A stretch of 8,158 nt of DNA from an uncultured Variovorax sp. (GTDB lineage Bacteria > Pseudomonadota > Gammaproteobacteria > Burkholderiales > Burkholderiaceae): positions 1 through 8,158 of the forward strand of contig CAMLCW010000239.1 of the NCBI GenBank assembly GCA_946478645.1, written 5' to 3'. The position numbers and the translations under genes are program-made. The notes under the pieces were generated by a model, which saw only the letters and a list, made by a program, of their open reading frames with translations, made no database searches and was not told where the DNA came from. Shown in pieces: positions 1 to 5,486 of this stretch (position 1 is its first letter; every line of letters starts with the position of its first letter).

Positions 1-681
1 CTCGATGAGCGCGACCGCGTCGTTGGCTTCCATGCGGCTGCGCACCGGCACCTCGTAGGCCCTGCCGGCCGTCTCGAACGGCAGGTGCGTGGCCGACGCG
101 GCCGAATAGCTCAGCACATCGTGCCGCCCGAGGTCTTCGGGCACATTCGGAATCCCGTGCCGGGCCCAGTAGCCGGGGCTTGCGCAGACCACCATCTCGA
201 ACTGCACCAGCCGCCGCACGATCAGGTTCATGTCGTCGATGCGGCCGCCGGTCAGGTGGATGTCGATGCCTTCCTCGATCAGGTCGATCGAGCTGTTGGT
301 GAACACCAGGCTCACGTACACGTCGGGATAGCGCTGAATGAATCCGGCGATCACGTCGGAGAGCCAGCCTGCGATCAGGCCGTGCGGCGCGCTCATGCGC
401 AGCCGGCCACGCGGATGCGCACCGTGCGCCTGCAGGTCGTTGAGCGTGTTCTCGGCCATCGCCACCAGTTCGGTGCTGCGGTCGAGCAGCACCTGCCCGG
501 CGTCGGTCAGGCTCAGCGAGCGCGTGGAGCGGTTGAGCAGGCGCACGCCGCTGCGCTGCTCGAGTTCGGCCACGTAGCGGCTCACCGTGGCTTTCGACAT
601 GCCGAGAGAAATGGCGGCGCGGGAGAAGCTGCGCCGGAACGCGACTTCGCGGAATGTCTTGATGAGGTCGAGGCCGTCCAT
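1..681 (-). CDS. LysR-type transcriptional regulator (C-terminus cut by window edge)
   Basis: Reading the minus strand from the ATG at 681 gives 227 codons open to the left edge; LysR proteins are usually about 300 residues, so roughly 75 C-terminal residues are missing. Residues 3-62 form the winged helix-turn-helix: LDLIKTF at the start, SFSRAAISLGMSKATVSRYV as the recognition helices, then RLLNRSTRSLSLTDAG. From about residue 95 the periplasmic-binding-protein-like effector domain begins (GRLRMSAP, later IQRYPDVYV). LysR proteins bind DNA as tetramers and respond to small ligands, but the ligand cannot be told from sequence. The gene is divergent from the methyltransferase operon with about 104 bases between starts, so it could regulate that operon or a gene beyond the left edge. 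No strong Shine-Dalgarno precedes the start; it was chosen because it fits the family N-terminus. Family assignment is firm, target unknown. Confidence 0.93.
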   Translation of the reverse strand, partial: MDGLDLIKTFREVAFRRSFSRAAISLGMSKATVSRYVAELEQRSGVRLLNRSTRSLSLTDAGQVLLDRSTELVAMAENTLNDLQAHGAHPRGRLRMSAPHGLIAGWLSDVIAGFIQRYPDVYVSLVFTNSSIDLIEEGIDIHLTGGRIDDMNLIVRRLVQFEMVVCASPGYWARHGIPNVPEDLGRHDVLSYSAASATHLPFETAGRAYEVPVRSRMEANDAVALIE

Positions 682-716
682 GGTGGCCGCATTGTTCCAG
701 TTCCCGCAAAGGCCGC

Positions 717-742
717 AGATCCGGCAGGCCCATTCCTGCGTA
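717..742 (+). promoter_or_regulatory. Predicted ECF (RpoE/ChrR-type) promoter of the methyltransferase operon
   Basis: AGATCC at 717-722 and CGTA at 739-742 are separated by exactly 16 bases. The -35 differs by one base from TGATCC, the known -35 of Rhodobacter sphaeroides RpoE. The same element with the same spacing lies ahead of the sigma gene (minus strand, 6154-6179) and the FAD gene (6205-6230), and all three have TG just before CGTA. Transcription would start near 750, giving a leader of about 35 bases to the ATG at 786. This also rules against the in-frame ATG at 750 as translation start. The spacer holds a 5-bp inverted repeat, GCAGG/CCTGC (724-728 and 735-739). Confidence 0.65.
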
Positions 743-785
743 TAGCCGCGTGGCGGCACCAGCCCGGGGCCGCGGACAAGGAAGC

Positions 786-1835
786 ATGCGCATGCCGCAA
801 ACCGCTGAAATCGCCATCCGCTCCGTGGAGCAGGGCCTGGTGCCCGATCGCCTGGTGCGGCTCGGCATCCGCCGCCTGCTCAAGGCGCGGCTGGCCGAAC
901 TGCACGGCGGCGCTGCCGGGCCGGCCGCCGACCTGACGCGGGAGTTCGTCCGCGCCATGCGCTCGGCCGAGCTCGCGCCGCTGCCCGAGAAGGCCAACGA
1001 ACAGCACTACGAAGTGCCGGCCGGCTTCTTCGGCGCGGTGCTCGGGCGCCACCGCAAGTACAGCAGCTGCTTCTGGCCCGAAGGCGTCGAGACCCTGGCG
1101 CAGGCCGAGGCCGCAGCGCTCGAGGCGACCTGCGCCCGCGCCGGCCTCTCCGACGGACAGGACGTGCTCGAGCTCGGCTGCGGCTGGGGCTCGCTTTCGC
1201 TCTGGATGGCGCAGCACTATCCGGCCAGCCGGATCACCGCGCTGTCCAATTCCCATTCGCAACGCGCCTACATCGAGGCCGAGGCCGCGCGCCGCAACCT
1301 GCACAACCTGAGCGTGGTGACCCGGGACTTCAACGCGTTCGACACCGCCGAGCGCTTCGACCGCATCGTCTCGGTCGAGATGTTCGAGCACCTGCGCAAC
1401 TGGCCGCGCGCCTTTGCCAACCTGGCGCGCTGGCTTCGGGCCGATGGCCGTTTCTTCATGCACGTGTTTGCGCACCGCGGCGCGCCCTATGCCTTCGTCG
1501 AGCGCGACGCGAGCGACTGGATGAGCCGCCATTTCTTCTCGGGCGGCATGATGCCGAGCGACGACCTCGCGCTGCGCTGCCAGGACGACCTGCGCCTGCT
1601 CGACCAATGGCGCTGGGACGGCACGCACTACGAGCGCACCGCCGAGGCATGGCTGCGCAACATGGACGAGCACCACGCCATGCTGATGCCGCTGTTCAAG
1701 GCCACCTACGGCGACGACGCCGACGTCTGGTGGATCCGCTGGCGGCTGTTCTTCATGTCGGTGGCCGAACTCTTCGGCTTCGACGGGGGCCAGCGCTGGT
1801 GGGTGAGCCACTATCTCTTCGAGCGGCGCGCATGA
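786..1835 (+). CDS. SAM-dependent methyltransferase of the cyclopropane-fatty-acyl-phospholipid synthase family
   Basis: A 349-residue protein that probably transfers a methyl or methylene group from S-adenosylmethionine to the double bond of unsaturated phospholipid acyl chains at the inner membrane face. The family signature YSSCFW is at residues 92-97, with C95 matching the cysteine of E. coli Cfa. SAM motif I is VLELGCGWGS at 127-136, and EMFEH at 198-202 is the conserved acidic motif. The C-terminal half is aromatic-rich, as in the family. In R. sphaeroides, Cfa-like enzymes in the RpoE regulon include one that makes methylated precursors of furan fatty acids, so true ring formation should not be assumed. 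The start is 786 or 792: AAGGA at 778-782 is 3 bases from the first ATG and 9 from the second. It heads a five-gene operon and overlaps the next gene by ATGA. Family certain, exact product uncertain. Confidence 0.92.
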   Translation: MRMPQTAEIAIRSVEQGLVPDRLVRLGIRRLLKARLAELHGGAAGPAADLTREFVRAMRSAELAPLPEKANEQHYEVPAGFFGAVLGRHRKYSSCFWPEGVETLAQAEAAALEATCARAGLSDGQDVLELGCGWGSLSLWMAQHYPASRITALSNSHSQRAYIEAEAARRNLHNLSVVTRDFNAFDTAERFDRIVSVEMFEHLRNWPRAFANLARWLRADGRFFMHVFAHRGAPYAFVERDASDWMSRHFFSGGMMPSDDLALRCQDDLRLLDQWRWDGTHYERTAEAWLRNMDEHHAMLMPLFKATYGDDADVWWIRWRLFFMSVAELFGFDGGQRWWVSHYLFERRA

Positions 1836-2374
1836 CCACCTCGCTGCAGGTGGCGAACTTCGCCGTGTTCCAGCTGGCCTGGTTCGCCGCCGTGCTCGGC
1901 GCCGCGCACGGCATGCCATTGGCCGGCACGGCCTGCGTGGCCGCGGCCATCGGCTGGCACCTGTGGGTCTCGGTGCGGCCGGCGCAGGAGGCACGGCTGG
2001 TCGCGCTGGCCTGCCTGGTCGGCTTTGCCGTCGAGACCGCCATCGTGCAGCAGGGCCACGTGGCCTATCCGTCGGGTCAGCCTGTGCCCCAGCTGGCGCC
2101 GTACTGGATCGTCGCGCTCTGGGGACTGCTCGCGATCGCGCTCAACGTGACGATGCGCTGGCTGCGCGCGCGGCTCTGGCTGGCCGCCGCGCTCGGGGCC
2201 GTCGTGGGGCCGCTGTCCTTTGTTTCGGGCGTGCGCCTCGGCGGCGCTCAGTTCGTGCACGCCGAGCCCGCGCTGCTGACGCTGGCGCTGGCGTGGGCGG
2301 TGCTGCTCCCTCTGATGGTCAGGCTTTCGATGTGCTTCGACGGCGTGTGCGCTGCGGAGGTGCGGCATGCCTGA
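1832..2374 (+). CDS. DUF2878 family inner-membrane protein
   Basis: A 180-residue hydrophobic protein whose start ATG overlaps the preceding stop as ATGA, implying translational coupling to the methyltransferase. Six membrane segments can be drawn, at about residues 8-25, 29-47, 54-72, 89-107, 113-132 and 147-164. Conserved-looking spots include APYWIVALW (89-97) and GPLSFVSG (126-133), both near membrane boundaries. I recognise it as DUF2878, a family with no established activity that recurs beside cfa-like methyltransferases and DUF1295 genes in proteobacteria. Because it is integral to the membrane and co-transcribed with a lipid-modifying enzyme, a role in fatty-acid remodelling or in holding the enzyme complex at the membrane is plausible, but that is inference. 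Length matches the family. Confidence 0.85.
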   Translation: MTTSLQVANFAVFQLAWFAAVLGAAHGMPLAGTACVAAAIGWHLWVSVRPAQEARLVALACLVGFAVETAIVQQGHVAYPSGQPVPQLAPYWIVALWGLLAIALNVTMRWLRARLWLAAALGAVVGPLSFVSGVRLGGAQFVHAEPALLTLALAWAVLLPLMVRLSMCFDGVCAAEVRHA

Positions 2375-3173
2375 GGTTTCGAGCTTGTTCGGCGCGGCAC
2401 TGGCCGGCCTGGCGTTCACTGCCGCGCTGGGCGTCGTCACCTGGCTCGCAAGCCTGGTGCGGCACGACGCGAGCCTGGTGGACCGCGTCTGGTCGTTGTG
2501 CATCGCGGGGGCGGGCGCGGTGTACTTCTTTGTGCTGCCGCCGCAGGCCGGGCTGCGCGGGCTGGCCATGCTGCTGCTCGCCTTGGCATGGGCGCTGCGG
2601 CTGAGCCTGTTCATCACGTGGCGCAACTGGGGCCACGGCGAAGACCGGCGCTATCGCGAAATCCGCGCGCGCAATGAGCCGAACTTCGGGCGCAAGAGCC
2701 TCTACCTCGTGTTCGGCCTGCAGGCGGTGCTCGCGTGGATCGTCTCGGCGCCGCTGTTGGCGGGCATGCGCGGCGAGGGCGCGCTCGGGCTGGTCGACTT
2801 GGCGGGCTTCGCGCTGGCCGCGTTCGGCCTGGGCTTCGAGTCCATCGCCGATGCGCAGATGGCGCGCTTCAAGGCCGGCCCGGCCCACCAGGGCCAGGTG
2901 ATGGACCGCGGCCTCTGGCGCTACACCCGGCACCCCAACTATTTCGGCGAATGCTGCGTCTGGTGGGGGCTCTGGCTCGTGGCCATGGGCGGCGCGGGCT
3001 GGAGCGGCGCCTGGAGCACCGTGTCGCCCGTGCTCATGACGGTGCTGCTGCTCAGGGTGTCGGGCGTGCGCCTGCTCGAAAAAGACATCGCCGAACGCCG
3101 TCCGGCCTACCGCGACTACATCGCGCGCACCAACGCGTTCTTTCCCGGTCTCGTGCGGAGGCAGTCGCCATGA
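2367..3173 (+). CDS. DUF1295 family membrane protein, steroid 5-alpha-reductase C-terminal fold
   Basis: A 268-residue polytopic membrane protein with about seven hydrophobic segments (roughly 8-30, 40-58, 63-84, 110-131, 140-160, 195-212, 217-235). The diagnostic motif DRGLWRYTRHPNYFGE is at 180-195. It is shared by DUF1295, steroid 5-alpha-reductases and isoprenylcysteine methyltransferases, where this region binds the cofactor (NADPH or SAM). A second conserved block, EKDIAERRPAYRDYI, is at 238-252. By homology it could reduce a double bond of a lipid or terpenoid using NADPH, or bind SAM; the actual reaction is not known. Beside a fatty-acid methyltransferase, reduction of an unsaturated acyl intermediate is attractive but unproven. 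GGAGG at 2356-2360 lies 6 bases before the ATG. The gene overlaps DUF2878 by 8 bases and the next gene by 4. Confidence 0.9.
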   Translation: MPEVSSLFGAALAGLAFTAALGVVTWLASLVRHDASLVDRVWSLCIAGAGAVYFFVLPPQAGLRGLAMLLLALAWALRLSLFITWRNWGHGEDRRYREIRARNEPNFGRKSLYLVFGLQAVLAWIVSAPLLAGMRGEGALGLVDLAGFALAAFGLGFESIADAQMARFKAGPAHQGQVMDRGLWRYTRHPNYFGECCVWWGLWLVAMGGAGWSGAWSTVSPVLMTVLLLRVSGVRLLEKDIAERRPAYRDYIARTNAFFPGLVRRQSP

Positions 3174-3817
3174 CGAAGAAGAAGCGATCGGGCACCATCG
3201 CCACCGTGCTGGCATGCGCGGCGCTGCTGCCCGGCGCCGTACGCGCGAGCGAATGGAATTTCAGCGTGTTCCTCGACGACAAGCCGATCGGCGAACACCG
3301 CTTCAGCGTGACCGGCCCCGCCGAGGCGCGCAAGGTGCTCAGCGAAGCCGGCTTCGCGGTCAAGCTGCTCGGCCTGACGGTGTACCGCTACCGCCACCGC
3401 GCGGTCGAGCAGTGGCGCGGCGATTGCCTGCGCACGCTCGACGCCAGCACCGACGACGACGGCGAGGCGAGCCGCGTGCATGCCGAAGCCGCGGGTGACG
3501 GGCTCGCGGTGATGGTCGACCCCGGCGCTTCCGCGCAGACCCTGCCGGGCTGCGTGATGAGCTTCGCTTACTGGAACCCCGCGATCCGGCGCCAGGCGCG
3601 GCTGCTCAATGCGCAAACGGGCCGCCACGAAAGCGTGCAGGTCCGCTCGATGGGCGGCGGCATGCTCGAGGTGCGCGGCCGAGGCGTCGCGGCCATGCGC
3701 TGGCGCATCGAGGGCGCGGCGCAGCCGATTGATGTCTGGTACTCGGCCGCGGGCGACTGGCTCGGGCTCGATTCGACGGTCGAGGGCGGACGCAGGCTGT
3801 CGTACCGCCTGAAGTGA
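3170..3817 (+). CDS. DUF6134 family exported protein
   Basis: A 215-residue protein with a clear Sec signal peptide: KKKR at residues 3-6, a hydrophobic core at about 9-23, and likely cleavage after A26 (AVRA before SEW). The mature part looks rich in beta strands, starting WNFSVFLDDKPIGEHRF, which suggests a soluble periplasmic beta-barrel or lipocalin-like fold; that fold is inference. The block SFAYWNPAIRRQARLLN, about two-thirds along, is the part I recognise from DUF6134, a family without known function. C-terminal strands lack a membrane segment or lipobox. The start overlaps the DUF1295 stop as ATGA, with GGAGG at 3157-3161, 8 bases upstream. It is the only predicted exported protein of the operon, so the pathway or its product probably reaches the periplasm. 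Coding status is secure; the family name is moderately sure. Confidence 0.85.
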   Translation: MTKKKRSGTIATVLACAALLPGAVRASEWNFSVFLDDKPIGEHRFSVTGPAEARKVLSEAGFAVKLLGLTVYRYRHRAVEQWRGDCLRTLDASTDDDGEASRVHAEAAGDGLAVMVDPGASAQTLPGCVMSFAYWNPAIRRQARLLNAQTGRHESVQVRSMGGGMLEVRGRGVAAMRWRIEGAAQPIDVWYSAAGDWLGLDSTVEGGRRLSYRLK

Positions 3818-3834
3818 TCTTTACAGGAGCTCCC

Positions 3835-4251
3835 ATGTCCCTTCGTCAATTCGCCATCGCCTACCTTGCAGCGGCCGTGGTCTTCCTGGTGCTCGATGCC
3901 ATCTGGCTGAGCACGATGGCCGACCGGCTCTATCGCCCGGCGCTCGGCCACCTGATGCTCGAACGCTTCGCGCTCGCACCGGCTGCGCTCTTCTACGCGA
4001 TCTACCTGGCCGGCGTGGTCGTGTTCGCGGTCTCGCCCGCGCTCGCCAGCGGCCGCTGGCTCAGCGCACTGGGCCACGGCGCGCTGCTCGGCCTCATGGC
4101 CTACGCGACCTACGACCTGACCAACCAGGCCACGCTCAAGGACTGGTCCTGGACCGTGACGATCGCGGACCTGTGCTGGGGCACCTTTGTGACGGCGGTG
4201 TCGGCAGCGGCGGCCGCGAAGGCCGCGCTGGCCTTCGGCGCGGCGCGTTGA
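3835..4251 (+). CDS. DUF2177 family membrane protein
   Basis: A 138-residue protein with four predicted membrane helices, at about 7-27, 47-68, 75-95 and 108-130. The family signature YATYDLTNQATLKDWSW (90-106) sits between helices 3 and 4, and DAIWL (21-25) ends helix 1. DUF2177 has no assigned reaction. Its conserved polar residues (D93, N97, K102, D103) next to the membrane would suit a small membrane enzyme or transporter, which is inference. The ATG at 3835 was chosen over an in-frame ATG at 3814 because AGGAG (3825-3829) lies 5 bases before it, and because starting at 3814 would overlap the preceding coding region. It lies 17 bases after DUF6134 and is the last gene of the operon. Its stop is 1 base from the stop of the opposing CMD gene. 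Confidence 0.88.
   Translation: MSLRQFAIAYLAAAVVFLVLDAIWLSTMADRLYRPALGHLMLERFALAPAALFYAIYLAGVVVFAVSPALASGRWLSALGHGALLGLMAYATYDLTNQATLKDWSWTVTIADLCWGTFVTAVSAAAAAKAALAFGAAR
4213..4244. terminator. Strong hairpin at the convergent gene junction, possible transcript end
   Basis: GCCGCGAAGGCC (4213-4224) pairs with GGCCTT (4230-4235) and CGCGGC (4239-4244), giving 12 base pairs around a 5-base loop with a 3-base bulge (CGG, 4236-4238). It lies in the last codons of DUF2177, just before the convergent CMD stop. There is no good T-run on either side, so it is not a classical intrinsic terminator. It could stall polymerase or protect the 3' end of either transcript. High GC content makes chance hairpins common, so confidence is low. 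Confidence 0.3.
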
Positions 4252-4252
4252 T

Positions 4253-4714
4253 TCAGCCGGGCGCGTAGGGCGTTTCGGGCACCTGGGTGTGGAAGCTCGC
4301 ATTGAGCATGTTCCACGAGCGGATCGCACCCACCGCGAACGTCAGGTCCGCGACCTGGGCGTCGCTCAGGTGACGCCGCACGGCGTCGAAGTCTGCATCG
4401 CTGGGCGTGCGCTGCGGCACCGCGTTGACGGCCTCCGCCCAGTTGAGCGCGGCGCACTCGGCGTCGGTGAAGAATCGCTGCGCCTCGCGCCAGCCGGCCA
4501 CGGCGTTGACGTGGCGCGGGTCCATGCCCTGCTTGAGCAGGTCGGCCCAATGCATGTCGATGCAGAAGGCGCAGCCGTTGATCTGGCTGATGCGCAGGTT
4601 GACCAGCTCACGCAAGCGCTTGTCCAGCGTCTTGCCGGCGGCGTATGAGAACTGGGCGCCGGCGCGGGCGGCCGCGGGCGCGAGGGCGTGGTAGTCGAGT
4701 CGTGCTTGGGACAT
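4253..4714 (-). CDS. AhpD-like / carboxymuconolactone decarboxylase family protein
   Basis: A 153-residue all-helical protein of the CMD/AhpD family. The redox motif CxxCxxxH is complete: C48, C51 and H55 within NGCAFCIDMHW, preceded by E36. Members with this motif use the two cysteines to reduce peroxides, as in alkylhydroperoxidase AhpD, so peroxidase or thiol-disulfide activity is likely; lactone decarboxylation is not expected. A cytosolic protein is predicted, since no signal peptide or membrane segment is seen. The ATG at 4714 has AAGGAG (4721-4726) 6 bases upstream. A longer frame starting at 4795 would run over the promoter and into the neighbouring terminator and is rejected. The gene lies downstream of the sigma/anti-sigma operon on the same strand, but a terminator and its own promoter separate it. 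The promoter resembles the ECF41 type, which fits this gene family. Confidence 0.92.
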   Translation of the reverse strand: MSQARLDYHALAPAAARAGAQFSYAAGKTLDKRLRELVNLRISQINGCAFCIDMHWADLLKQGMDPRHVNAVAGWREAQRFFTDAECAALNWAEAVNAVPQRTPSDADFDAVRRHLSDAQVADLTFAVGAIRSWNMLNASFHTQVPETPYAPG

Positions 4715-4757
4715 GGTGAGCTCCTTCGGTCTTGAGGTTGTTGGGATATACCTCTCA

Positions 4758-4784
4758 GACGGGCGGGCGCTCGGCGTTGTGACA
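4758..4784 (-). promoter_or_regulatory. Predicted ECF41-type promoter of the CMD gene
   Basis: On the minus strand TGTCACA (4784-4778) is followed after exactly 16 bases (4777-4762) by CGTC (4761-4758). From memory of the published ECF41 work, TGTCACA-N16-CGTC is the conserved promoter motif of that sigma group, and it lies ahead of genes for CMD proteins, oxidoreductases or epimerases. The gene here is a CMD protein, so both motif and target agree. Transcription would start near 4750, leaving a leader of about 36 bases with AAGGAG before the ATG. No ECF41 sigma gene is in the window; the regulator would act from elsewhere. Confidence 0.7.
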
Positions 4785-4793
4785 GTCGGCGTC

Positions 4794-4820
4794 AAAAAAA
4801 GACGATTTTCTTCAACCGTC
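4794..4820 (-). terminator. Intrinsic terminator of the sigma/anti-sigma operon
   Basis: On the minus strand GACGGTT (4820-4814), loop GAAGAA (4813-4808) and AATCGTC (4807-4801) form a 7-bp stem with one G-U pair, followed directly by seven T residues (4800-4794). It starts 6 bases after the stop codon of the anti-sigma gene. The T-run is on the minus-strand side only, so it acts in that direction. It separates the sigma/ChrR transcript from the CMD gene, whose predicted promoter begins 9 bases further on. Confidence 0.82.
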
Positions 4821-4826
4821 CCCGCG

Positions 4827-5486
4827 TCACATGCCCACCAACGCCCCCAGTGTGCGCGCGATCACGCCGTTGAACAGCACCCGCCCGCGCACCGACGCAA
4901 GGCAGATGCACTCGCTGCCGGCCTGCACCACCGGCTGGTGGTGGAAGCTGCCGTCGGCCTCGTCGAAGTCGCCGGGGCCGAACAGCGCGCGGCCGTCGTG
5001 GAAGGCGCCGTAGACCACCTGCGTGAGCTCGGAGTCGCTGTGGGTGTGCAGCGGCAGGTTCTTGCCCGCGCCGATGCGCAGCAGGAACACGTTGGCCGCG
5101 GGATCGTCGGGCAGCGTGACGCGGCTCCAGCGCATGCCGGGGCCGAGCCAGCGCCAGGGCGTGGCGGGGCAATGGGCGAGCGCGCGCGGCCAGGCCATGC
5201 CGGGCGGCAGCGAGGGCCGGGGCAGCGGGGCGGGCGCCGCGCGCGGCGGCAGCGGTGGTGGTGCGTCGATGGCGGCCAGCGTGCGGGCGAGCGCGTCGGG
5301 CGCCATGGTGTCGGGCGGCAGTTCGTCGAGCAGCACGCCGCCCGCGGTTTCCAGCAGGCGCATGCGTTCCCGGCACTGCGCGCAGCCTTCCACATGGCTC
5401 GCGACGACCACCGCGTGCCCGCGCTCGAGGCTGCCGGCCGCGTGGGCGAGCAGCAGGTCGTCGGCAGGATGGTGTTGAATGGTCAT
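4827..5486 (-). CDS. chrR: ChrR-type zinc anti-sigma factor with C-terminal cupin domain
   Basis: A 219-residue cytoplasmic protein that would hold the adjacent ECF sigma factor inactive until singlet oxygen or organic peroxides are sensed. The N-terminal anti-sigma domain (about 1-75) has the zinc ligands H6, H31, C35 and C38 (HVEGCAQC), the same residue numbers I recall for R. sphaeroides ChrR. A proline-rich linker (about 75-97) leads to a cupin domain with HTHSDSE (H147, H149, E153) and H182/H183 as the second metal site. C193 and C195 (ECIC) mirror the C-terminal cysteine pair of ChrR. In R. sphaeroides the cupin is needed for the singlet-oxygen response. The start overlaps the sigma stop as ATGA (5483-5486), giving coupled synthesis and balanced stoichiometry. 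An intrinsic terminator follows the stop. All expected ligands are present, so function is well supported. Confidence 0.94.
   Translation of the reverse strand: MTIQHHPADDLLLAHAAGSLERGHAVVVASHVEGCAQCRERMRLLETAGGVLLDELPPDTMAPDALARTLAAIDAPPPLPPRAAPAPLPRPSLPPGMAWPRALAHCPATPWRWLGPGMRWSRVTLPDDPAANVFLLRIGAGKNLPLHTHSDSELTQVVYGAFHDGRALFGPGDFDEADGSFHHQPVVQAGSECICLASVRGRVLFNGVIARTLGALVGM

Noticed and set aside
750..785. Upstream ATG at 750 for the methyltransferase
   Set aside because: It coincides with the predicted transcription start, lacks a ribosome site, and adds residues with no family similarity.
582..1994. Long minus-strand open frame (470 residues) across the LysR start and the methyltransferase
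   Set aside because: It is a shadow in high-GC DNA: low-complexity Arg/Ala/Pro-rich translation, no recognisable domain, and it covers two well-supported genes.
2735..3169. Plus-strand frame extending the DUF6134 gene 145 codons upstream
   Set aside because: The extension lies inside DUF1295 in another frame and would bury the signal peptide; the ATG at 3170 has GGAGG and an ATGA overlap.
3815..3840. TGATCT at 3815-3820 just ahead of DUF2177, resembling the ECF -35 element
   Set aside because: The bases at the required 16-base spacing (3837-3840) are GTCC and not CGTA, and lie inside the DUF2177 start. DUF2177 is better explained as the last gene of the operon.
4715..4795. Longer CMD reading frame starting at 4795 with 27 extra residues
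   Set aside because: It would run through the predicted ECF41-type promoter and begin in the terminator's T-run; the ATG at 4714 has AAGGAG at ideal spacing and fits the family N-terminus.
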